64,000 nt of DNA from the NCBI GenBank assembly GCA_038496445.1, contig JALMLS010000320.1, forward strand, positions 345,290 through 409,289, read 5' to 3'. The stretch's first letter is position 1. Each line of letters starts with the position of its first letter. A program made the translations under genes and the position numbers. The DNA comes from Trichosphaerium sp. ATCC 40318. Its lineage: Eukaryota > Discosea > Flabellinia > Trichosidae. Positions 1-9,700 of this stretch are shown one piece after another. The notes below the pieces were generated by a model, which saw only the letters and a program-made list of their open reading frames with translations, was not told the origin of the DNA and did not search any database.

Positions 1-460
1 CAGCAAACACAAACAACAGAGCCCATAGTTTCAGTATCAGTGACATCATATAGTAGTACGTGCTCTATTATTTCAACTGGGAGATCTGTTAACGCCATTT
101 CCGCTGTATTTGATTCCATTTAGCCTCAGAATTAATACTTTACGCCCAAATAGCCTGTTTCTGTATCAATCGCCTACGCAATTCGTAAGCAAACGCGTTT
201 CTCAACAAATAGCTGAAAATACTGTCCAACCTTTTTACGATGATCTAGATGATGTTTTGAACGACAGGAAGCGTTTTGTAGTTGATTTGCGTTCAATAGC
301 GCCAAGTACGTTCGAAATAGATGGAGTTTTCGTTAGTTATGGTAAGGTTTTTCAAAACTCGTCAAAGACAACCTATTTTTAGGTTTGAAATCACGTGATA
401 GTTTAAGAGTGTTGGCGTACAATATTATGACTATTTTTAAGAGTTTCATGTGGTAATAAG
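1..460 (+). CDS. possible partial gene at window edge
   Basis: A frame open from about 44 runs to a GT donor at 342. Splicing out 342-382 (41 nt, ending TTTTTAG) continues the frame to a TAA near 453. The spliced tail reads SLRVLAYNI, which resembles the first strand of endonuclease/exonuclease/phosphatase domains (typically LRVLTYNI), but the stop follows about 12 residues later, so no catalytic residues are present. I see no ATG start and the upstream part is outside the window. This may be a fragment or not a gene. Confidence 0.2.
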
Positions 461-515
461 CCTTTGGCGCAGTGGGTGTTAAGATGCGACATATAAGGTA
501 AGCTTGGTGTTCACG

Positions 516-1210
516 CTATTTATTTTCTTTGGAGTCACTTTTTTTTTTTCTGTTTTCGATTATGTTACCTTTAATGTCCAATAATTTTTGCTCTCCCTTG
601 ATTTTACCATTCTTATAAGTATAGTTTACCTTTAACATAATTTTGTTGTTGTTTATGTTGATTATTCTGATACCATTTACTAGTCTATCTTCAACATAAT
701 TGCATTGTGATCCAACATGGCTATTCTCATACCACTTACACTCGCCATGTTTTTTACCATTATTATAGTTTAGATGCGCTTTGGGCTGACCGTTCTCATA
801 CCACGATTTACATTCACCGTGCCTGTTGTCATTGAAATAATTCAAATGAAGTTTGAGCTGACCATTTTGAAACCACATTTTATAATCGCCTTGCAGTTTA
901 CCTTTAACATACCGACAAAATTCTTTTAATTGGCCATTGTCATACCACTCAGAACATTCACCTTCAGCTATTCCTTTTTTATAATTGTCGTAATACTCCA
1001 CTTTTCCGTTGTCATGCCACGTTATCCTGGGACCTGTTATTTCATTATTCTCATTCAACCAATGCCTACTAATTGTGTATCCATTTTTTGTTATATTTAC
1101 AGGTGTAAATTCTACACTAAGTAAGCAAGCTATCTTTGCAGAAACAATCTAGTACTAGTACGTACCTTCAACTGGACGAAAATCACCCATTTGTCTTCGC
1201 GAAGCACCAT
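516..1210 (-). CDS. MORN-variant (YwqK-like) repeat protein
   Basis: The main exon (516-1133) encodes about 200 residues made of short repeats of the form HGECKSWYENGQPKAHLNY, with G-E-x-x-x-W-Y-x-N-G-Q spaced every 20-24 residues. This is the MORN_2/YwqK-type repeat, a beta-hairpin scaffold whose molecular role is usually unknown. The tail is Lys/Asn rich. The frame is open upstream of any ATG inside the exon. A 32-nt intron (1134-1165, donor GTACGT) joins it in frame to a short exon with an ATG at 1210, which I chose as the likely start. The N-terminus is less certain than the repeats. No signal peptide or membrane segment is visible. Its neighbour across a gene-free stretch is a kinase on the other strand. 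Confidence 0.7.
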
Positions 1211-3264
1211 AGAACTCAAGATCGTTGTGCTCAAACACAGGCTATTACACTTTATCAACAACCATTTTTAACAAGAATGACTTGAAAAAATTGTGGTTTT
1301 ACGTACTGTAGAGTGTTGAAACGCTGGAGACTTATCTGTCGAACAAAACCCAATATTTCGTATTTTTACCATTGAAAACGCATCCAAACTTCGATATGTA
1401 TTGATCAACTGGCGTCTAGAAAGCGAACGCTTGCCTACATAAAAACGTAAACACTTATTTAGAATATGAACTCACAAAATCAAAGTGTAGAAACGGTAGT
1501 CTGACTTACAATTGAATATGGAGTACTGCTTGCTTCTAGTGCTTCTAGAACTTGTGGTTGGCAAGAATGTATTTGGTTTGCCTGTATTCAAAGGCTCATT
1601 GCGTTTAAATTGCGGATTACTTGTTGTAAAGGTATTTCTTGCGCCTAGAGTACGTTGTTAGCATCTTACAACATACACACTTTTTGAGTTCATTTCTTTG
1701 CAGTGCTAATCAAAATACGGAGAATACCTCGTAGCATTTTAATCACGTGTTGTTGTGGTTTTTATTGTACAATCTTCATCTTTTAGTGACCAATTCTTGA
1801 CTTTCAATGAATGTGTGAGTAAGTTAAATAAAAGTGTAAACTGAGGTAAACTTTGCCACTGACAGGCTATGGCAATCGCGACTTACAAACGCTAGATAGA
1901 GATACTATCTACACGGTCCGAACTCTTAACTGTAGGGTGAAACTTGCTTGGTATTAAAAATTACTCACGCAATATTACAAAGGAGATTAAATCTCGGTAT
2001 TGCGTCATGCCGAACATCGAATACAACATTTGTTTTTAACTTGTCAATATCATATTCAGTGTACACATCCTAGTCTCATTCCTGATTACTTCTGGCACGT
2101 TGGTAGTGGCATTACATAGATCTCCGAACAAGCGAAAATGTACTAAGGTCGAACCTACTCCTGCGAAGATAAAGTTGTGTTTCGAAACAAAAAAAGGTAT
2201 TTTCTAAAGCTGCCTTCCTTGGCATTTTAGTGTCAACCCTAGACAAATTTGTACTCCCGCAGTACTACCAATGTCACAATCTTCAGACAACGGAGTACAC
2301 AAGAAGACAAAATTGTTCTTTATGAATCTTCAACACAACTTCCGATGATTTCGTCATGGTTGTTGTTAAAACTATCATCAACACTTCCTATATCCTTTCG
2401 ACACTCACCCGAATGCGTTTAAACAGTATTACGCTATTCCGAGATAGACACGTGATACCTGAGCGCTAACACGTGATTTAGCGTCGTAGATACCGTAGGA
2501 ACAATATAAGTGGTATTCTAATCCTTTGCCTGCACGTGCTGCAAGGTTTGGTGTTTTTTGAAGCGATTGGCGTTTTATGACGCAAGGTTGGCTTTCACTA
2601 CCCAGACGCTGAACAATCATACATCAACATGTATAGTTTAAGCTTGCGGCACTATTATTGGCCGCGGTTTTGACTTATCCTATGCGTAACTTTGTGAGCT
2701 TACCAACATTTGGGAAGAAGTTTACCCGCTTGCTGATTGTAAGACTACAGAACCAAAACAGCAAGTTTTGATTTTTGGCAGTAGATGAAGATCCAAAATA
2801 ATAATTCTTGTAACGATCGCTTTAAAATATAATGATAGCATCACCATGGTTGTTTCAAAACTGCACTGACTTTTTTATACGCCACAACGATGAAGTGGTA
2901 TTTTCGAACTTTTAGAAAACAACACTTGCTTTAGTTACAGGTAACTCCATTATGTGAGTTTGGTAATCGTCGTTTAACAATCCAAACCTAGCCATAGGGT
3001 TCACGCTAAGACTCCGCTTATTTACCTTTTACGTGTTTTACGTCCGGAGAGTGGTGAACGAAAAAACGTGCATAAAATAAAATAACACCCAAACGATGAC
3101 ACAACAGATACAAGGTATAAAAAGTAGTGCCGAATAAAGCTACAATACTGTAGTATTTTATCATGCTTACAGCTGGCTTTGCCTTTTGCTTTAAACTGAA
3201 AAAAATGAGTCTCAAAGTCAAAACTTGGAAGATTGTTTAAAAACCGTTCGCCTTCTTTCTTCTT
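1211..3264. other. 2 kb with no supported gene
   Basis: No reading frame here shows family similarity or splices into a longer frame. It contains several CACGTG palindromes (about 1744, 2449, 2470, 2533). The ORFs at 2429-2620 and 3018-3393 lack a credible ATG context or recognisable protein. The last part is presumably the promoter of the kinase gene. Confidence 0.5.
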
Positions 3265-4633
3265 ATGTATGTAGGAGGTGATAAGTATAAGTTTGGTAAG
3301 ATTATTGGTGAAGGAGCTACTGCAGTTGTATACGAAGGAAAATGTTGCTGGAGCAAAAAACGATTCGCAATGAAAGTATTGAGGAAGAATCACGTGACAA
3401 ACTCTCCACGATTATTAAGAAAAGAAATAAAAGCACACAGTCTATTCTCACACCCAAATATTGCCAAACTTGAAGCAAGCTTCTTTATGCAAGGTAAGAG
3501 AGATGACAACGCTTAACGATTCGTTTTCTGTATTCTTCAAAACGCTACAGAAAAAGAAGAAGAAAAAAGAAAAAAATACCCAAGAATTTTTTTCCTACTT
3601 TTCCCTCGTTTTACCACAGCTTTTACTCTCTTTGGATTGCTGTTGAGTTTGTTTCACACTACACGTGATGTTTTCTTGTTAATTTACAACGTTTAGACCA
3701 ACTCGTTATTGTCATGGAGAAGGCTAAAGAAGACTTATTCGATGTCATTTCAAGACCTTCTTATAAGTGGAGCATAAAGAGAGTTAAATCTATTATACGA
3801 CAAGTAGCATGTGGTCTAGCGTGTATACATCGCAATGGATACATACATAGAGATATCAAGCTAGGTACGGAGCTTTTTTTAGCCCGAGAATTCACCAAAG
3901 TACAAAAAAGTTGTTTACCCAAATCATAAACAAGGCGTGACCCTTACAATTTCTTTGTTTAGAGAACATCCTCATATGTAAGAACGGTCTAGTAAAAATA
4001 ACAGATTTTGGTCTTGCGATAAAGACAAAAAACGCTCGGAATTGTAGAAAGAGTAAAGTAGGTGGCACTGTAGAGGTACGGACACCTTAAACGAACAAAC
4101 TCCATTGGATCTTTTTTTTTTTTTTGAACAAACTGAAACGTTTTACGTTCACGTTTTTTTAATCGGTTTTATCTAATATCACGTGTTAGTACATGCCTCC
4201 AGAATGTTTTTGTTCAAGAAAACCTGTATATAATGAAAAAGTTGATATATGGTCGCTTGGTATGCTTACACTGCGACTACTCACAAAAACATCACATGGG
4301 TTCAGAAAATATTTTAAAAAGAATGGAATTCCTCTTACAAATGAAGGTCGAATAGATTTTGTCAAGCTGGGCCAATTCTTTGATGATGATACCGTGGACT
4401 TTCTATCTAAAGTATTAGACGTCAGACCAAAGAAAAGACTTGCCGCTGTCGAATGTTTAACACACTGTTGGCTAAGTAGACCAACGCCTACTTTTCAATA
4501 CAAAAAAAAATCAAACAAAAAATCAATTGTAAAAAAGCTCAGAGGGGAAGCACTACATCGCGGAAAGAGACAGTTGAATCGAGTTTTATCTGTATCAGAC
4601 CTTATAAGATCAAATAAATTACGGCCAAGTTAA
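3265..4633 (+). CDS. serine/threonine protein kinase
   Basis: Four exons (3265-3493, 3697-3864, 3963-4075, 4190-4633) join in frame to a kinase of about 315 residues. Visible motifs in order: glycine-rich loop GEGATAVVYEG, VAIK-type lysine in FAMKVL, HRDIKLEN catalytic loop, DFG in ITDFGLA, an APE equivalent (MPPE) and DIWSLGM of subdomain IX, with the subdomain XI Arg in KKRLAA. All catalytic residues are present, so it should be active. It has no extra domain; the C-terminus is a basic tail. Introns are 203, 98 and 114 nt; two donors are GTACGG and the last intron contains a CACGTG close to its acceptor. It resembles CAMK/PLK-like kinases but I cannot assign a subfamily. The start is a true ATG just after a TTCTTCTT tract. 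Confidence 0.85.
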
Positions 4634-4940
4634 ATGCGAACGAGTTTTCGTTGGTTTTTTTCATACTATTTCTAGACTTGCTTCTGTACTCTGTTCCGTG
4701 CTAAATTTACCACTTTGTAGTTGTTAGTAGCTTGGTGTTATAAGGTTAAGTTGTTGTAATGAAAGGTGTGAATTGTTGAAGATGTAACAACTGTTGAATG
4801 ACTTCTATATCTCGTGTCAGGATTTCAGATGCTCAAAACACAAAGTGGTTGATTGTGAAGAATGTTTGGAATACGTGTTGATGAAGTATAATCCACGTGG
4901 ACGAAGGTGCAAGTTGTTTGATTTTACATTTATTAAACGT

Positions 4941-5918
4941 TTACTTGTTGAACCCAAACCAAGATTGTACACTTGAGAAGAAGGAAGGACGATTCTCTTC
5001 TTTTGGTACATTGGTAATAATTTTTACAGGAACTTCCTCTAATGCCGTCCTTCTTTTATGCATATATCTTCAGCTTTGCTTACCATTTTATCAAACATTT
5101 CGAAAACGCCTGTACCCTTTAAAACAAAAAGCAATCAGAGCAAGAACACTTTTTTTCTTGTTTTTTTCTCGTACTTCTTTTGCGCTCACTTCAAAGTATG
5201 AAACACCCCAAAAGTCTGCCAACTCACGTCCTTCTTTTGTAGATACCTCTCGTTTATCTTTCAAATCTATTTTGTTTCCTACAATGGCAATACAACATTG
5301 CTGATCGCTGGTTATCTCGAGTATCTTTTCATATCTGGCCAAGCTTTCAAAAGTGTATCGTTTGGTTACATCAAACACCACAAGTACTACATGGCTCCCT
5401 CTGACATAAGAACGCTCTATGTCTCTAATTAAATACTTAAACGTGAGGTAAAGATCTTACGGATGAGGGACAGACCACGCTCTCTTCCAGCAGTACTAAA
5501 CAACATTAAACAGTTGTTAAATATATCACCACATGCACAGCACGTGCTGGTTCTTATCAGTCTAAGAAGCTTATACGTACTCCCATATCTGTAGCTTGAT
5601 ATCTTTGACCACTTTCCCTCGTGTATGTCTAGAAAACTAAAGCAAAGTAGTTAAGATTATTTCATCAAAAACACAAGATGGCTCAGTAGGTATTTCACTG
5701 CGTACAAATTCGACACTCATTGTCATATCAGGTGTCTCCAAGAATGTATTTTCGATTTACCTTCTAATAATTGATGACTTACCCGTCTGTAGACCTACTG
5801 GACAGTCATATAACGGTGTTACGATGGCAAGTTTACCAGTGTCACCTAACAGTACTATTTTGGATATAACTGTCTTTTGTTTATGATTTCTTGGCGTATT
5901 TGGTGTTCCCTTTGGCAT
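4941..5918 (-). CDS. Rab-like small GTPase
   Basis: Eight exons (5837-5918, 5761-5797, 5715-5673, 5636-5581, 5495-5461, 5424-5175, 5116-5084, 5036-4941) join in frame. Motifs: KIVLLGDT at strand 1, P-loop GLQTGKSS, switch II WDTAGRERG (Gln to Arg after the Gly of DTAG), NKID (GNKIDLKD), and G5 SAKE. Introns are 36-85 nt. The order and spacing are those of Rab/Ras GTPases, which act in vesicle traffic. Odd points: the Gln that positions water for GTP hydrolysis is replaced (DTAGR), switch I lacks the usual TIG, and the C-terminus ends SWFGFNK without the prenylated cysteines of ordinary Rabs. It may therefore be a soluble or slow-cycling Rab-like protein. ATG at 5918 is the only one that fits strand 1. 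Confidence 0.85.
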
Positions 5919-6260
5919 TCTTATTAGCTTTTTATTTGAAAAAACGGCTAGAAAATAACTGACTGAGAGTTGAACGTCTTCTATGTGATTTCTAAAATAC
6001 CCTAATTAAGAATGAGTCCCATACAGTTCTAACCTATTTTCAGGAAGTCTACCTTGCAGCGACGTCAAAAGGCGGTCCCGTGTACATATTGATAACGCGT
6101 TGCAGGTACACAAGTCAAAGAAAATTAATATATCACGTGGAACTCGCGACTCGTTTATCCTACGGACTTTACCAGCTAACATTTGGATAAGAGTTGAAAA
6201 CACGTGTTGTTTGTTGACCATTCATGAAAACTTGGTACGTTTTACCGCCAGAAAACAAAA

Positions 6261-7758
6261 TTGTTTCTGGGAAGATGCAGTACGCGAAGAGAAACTCTAC
6301 ATACTCTAACACCGTTAAATAGATTTCTGTACGCAATATTCGTAATAACGCTATTACACGCCTCCACAGCTTCAAGATGCTCTGGTAAAGCAAGCTGTCT
6401 TGGCTGTTTACAAAATAGCAGTTGTGTATGGTGCGTTGATTCTAGTGAGTGCCTACCTGGCCCAAACCCTTCGTGTTCTTGCTCTGGAAGCTGTAAAAAC
6501 TGCCTTCGACAAAAAGCAGCTGAATGTCCTGTTAATTACAAACAATGCTCAAACTATAAAAACTGCGAGGCTTGTGCTAAAGACAGCGCTTGTGGGTGGA
6601 GCTCTGAAGATGCAGTTTGTACTTGGGGTGATGTTAACGGCGCTTGCTATAGCTCACATGACGAGTCATGCTCAGGATCTGCGTCACGTGCTTATGCTTG
6701 GCAATATGGACAAAATGCGACTTGTCCAAAGTTTTTCGGGTCTTGTAGTCAGTATTTGGACTGTATGTCTTGTACACGTGATTCAGCATGTGGTTGGAAT
6801 GTAGAAGATCAAGTATGTACACCTGGAGATGCTAATGGAGCGTGTTTCAGTAGTAAAGATGATTCGTGTTCAGGCTCAGCATCACATCACTATTGGCAGT
6901 TTGTACGAACAATCTACAACACTTTCTATTGACAGCTTACATTTTAGGGCCCGTCAGCATTATGTCCAAGCAATTTCAGCACGTGATTTTTATTAAGGTA
7001 TTTTTCTAACGGTTAACAAGGTAAATGCGGTCAATACCTGAACTGTGGCGATTGTGTAAAAGATGTCGCTTGTGGATGGAATATCGAAGGCATACTTTTC
7101 TTAAGTTTGAACTCACAACTCACACGCTTGATAAGATAATATATGCACACCAGGAAATGATGATGGTGCATGTTTTTCATCCGAGGATGATACTTGCAGT
7201 GGATCAGGTACTAAAAAAGAAGCTATTAACTTCTAAATCCCTCCAGCATCTAAACGGTACTATTGGCAATTTGGCAAGTCGGCTATATGTCCTGAAAATA
7301 ATCAAGGTTGTTCACAATACGCTGATTGCGAGTCTTGTACTGCTGATACTGCCTGTGGATGGAATGTAGAAGGTACCAATGCAAATAGAAAGGTCCAATA
7401 CTAACGAATATTAAATAGATGTTATTTGTGTTCCTGGAGACGAAAATGGTGCTTGTCTTAGCTCTCAAGATGATAGTTGTAGTGGTATGGTTTATACAAA
7501 CATTACTAAAGTATTAGGCTTACAAATACATCAATAGGCTCTGCATCAAAGTACTTTTATTGGCAACGAGGAGCTTCTGCTATTTGTCCTAAAAATCATG
7601 GGACTTGTAACCAATACGACTCATGCTCAGAGTGTATTAATGATAAAGCTTGTGGATGGAATGGAGAAGATAGTGTTTGTACGCCTGGAGACGATAATGG
7701 AGCTTGTTTTAGTTCAGAAGATCCTTCTCCAAAACAATGGTTCTATACGACATGCTGA
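6261..7758 (+). CDS. secreted PSI-like cysteine-rich repeat protein
   Basis: Seven exons (6261?-6902, 6948-6978, 7021-7089, 7136-7207, 7247-7372, 7419-7484, 7538-7758) assemble about six copies of a Cys-rich unit: C-x-Q-Y-x-x-C-x-x-C-x-x-D-x-A-C-G-W-x-x-E-D-x-V-C-x-P-G-D-x-N-G-A-C-x-S-S-x-D-D-S-C-S-G-S-A-S. It resembles PSI domains (plexin-semaphorin-integrin), which are extracellular. A hydrophobic segment (LYAIFVITLLHAS) before the first Cys looks like a signal peptide. The exact ATG is unresolved; 6261 is only the open end of the frame. Introns lie at the same two places in successive repeats, so the gene grew by exon duplication. Two introns (6979-7020, 7090-7135) use GC donors. The last repeat ends early at TGA 7756. 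Confidence 0.8.
6979..7020 (+). other. GC-AG intron with GCACGTG donor (PSI gene)
   Basis: Splicing A|GCACGTGATT...AACAAG| restores the conserved repeat reading CPSNFSKCGQYLNC. Without it the frame hits TGA inside the CACGTGA. The next intron (7090-7135) starts GCATAC and likewise restores GWNIEDNIC. Confidence 0.8.
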
Positions 7759-9700
7759 ACAAGATGTGTTTAATAAAAACAGAATCAAATGTTCACCTTT
7801 AATCCCAAGTCTGCAAACATATGTGACAACGAAGTGATCGTAATCATTCAATACCCTAACGCATAGTTTTTCATAGTGCCAACAGTGCTATGCGTAGGGG
7901 AAGGGAACAATGGGAATGTGTCTTGTACATTATAGTGAGAATCAGTTGGTAGCTGCAAATTGGGCTGGAACATAATTGTCTTATTCCGATGTTTGGGTAT
8001 GAGCTAGCTGTAGTGAATGGTCTGTAAATCATAGGAGACTATTTTGAATGTCTAACACAGGGCGTAAAACAGTTTCAGTAGGCTCACTGAGCCTGGTGAT
8101 AACCATTTCCGCAAGTATAACTTAAAAGTTGCAAAATAAAGAAAGAGTACAACAATGCACACACAATTGCTTAACAGAGCCAGAAGAACCGTTCAGATTT
8201 TGCTTGTGTCATCATCAATCACTGAGATCATCGATGCATATTCTGTACTTGAGGGTATTCTAATACCTCTAGGGTACAATCAGCTGGTCAAAAAACCAGG
8301 TAACTACTTTAAACTGTTTACATTCTTAGTGTACAAATCAGTTCTGAGGACAAGTTACAACTATTTTTTGGGCACCTTTCACTAAGTTCTATAATAGAAA
8401 AGCGGCTGCCAAACATAATATAAATGAATGGGACAATAACCAAAAAAAAAGCAGCCAGTGGAAAAGTCAAAAAGTAAATTGGCACAAACGGAAGGAGTGG
8501 TATAAAAATGGAGAACTGGTATGTGGCTTTACAAAGTCTTGTTTGACTAAATACCTATTTACCCTTTCTGTAGCTAGACATGATTTTGCTTAAAAGCCTC
8601 TACCAAAAAAAAGAAAGCGTAGCTGCAATGGGTTAACGACAATGATGAACGCCCAAAAAAGAAGCAGAAGCAGCATGCGAAAAAGCCGAAAAAGAAGCAG
8701 CCGGCAAAAAAGCCAAAATTAAAACATGGAAGGTAGGTGGAAGAAAAAGTAAGAAAACACCACAAGGTTGCTGTGTTGTATTCCTCTTGCTTTCAGAGAT
8801 CATTTTTATATTGTCTTCTTCCACCTATATACCTTGTTGTAGCTGATAATGCATTAGCTTTGAGACGTCATGCGGCCATTGGGTAAAGTACAAAAAATAC
8901 TTTCATGGAGAGAGTACTAACTATGTGCCCAAGACACATCCACTATGATCTTCTGCCTGGAGTTCTTTCGTCTAGAGGATATCCTACTCCCAACAAGCTG
9001 TAGCATGTAGATCAATAAAGCAAACCCTAAGATACGAGTGCCGTACCTTCATAGCATTGTACTAATATAGTACGCATAGTTTCATATCGTGAAGAGTTGC
9101 TGTTGTTATTAGATGAGCGGATAGAATTGTTACAATTATCACGCTTACACGTTTCACGTGTGAATCCTAAATCTAGGGTTGCACTCACAAATTACGAGTG
9201 TTGACCAAACCCCATGTTGAGAACCTTGTAAACGTGAACAACTACTTTAGAATATGCAACGTGAATCCTTTCATACAAAACACTGCCCAACCTACCTGTT
9301 CTTATTTTGCTTAGATAATACACTACCAAAAAATGTAATTGTGCTACACGTGAGTTTTTTTGTGCTGTGAACTTATGGTAAAATCGTTTTGACAAGTTTA
9401 ATCCAACATACGTTTTCACAAATCTCGTGAAATATAACACATCTCATTAGGTAGTACTACACATATTACTGCCCCGAACATAAACAGAAATTGTCAAAAG
9501 AAATGAGACATTATTTTGTACAACATTGAACATTGTAGTTAGTTCTTAGATCCAACGTAACCTATCCAACAATAATCTAAGCAGTATCTCATTTCTGCCT
9601 TTGGAAAACGATTTAATTGGAGTATACTAGCGCATAGTTTATTATTTTGTTTGTATGTACAATAAATGTTTGTGTTCGTGATGTATGTTTTAGTTATGTA
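7759..9700. other. intergenic, with a possible MORN remnant
   Basis: No intact gene is supported. Around 8425-8520 (+) a frame reads EWYKNGEL before a GTATGT, like the MORN-variant repeat of the 516-1210 protein, and about 8640-8740 encodes a Lys/Gln-rich stretch; these could be remnants of one gene. The ORF at 9192-9440 (-) has no recognisable features. Confidence 0.35.

Noticed and set aside
4794-4976. Plus-strand ORF with Cys/His residues resembling a zinc finger
   Set aside because: Starts only at TTG and overlaps the last Rab exon and its 3' flank in antisense.
9192-9440. 82-codon minus-strand ORF
   Set aside because: No ATG in good position, no family, no splicing partner.
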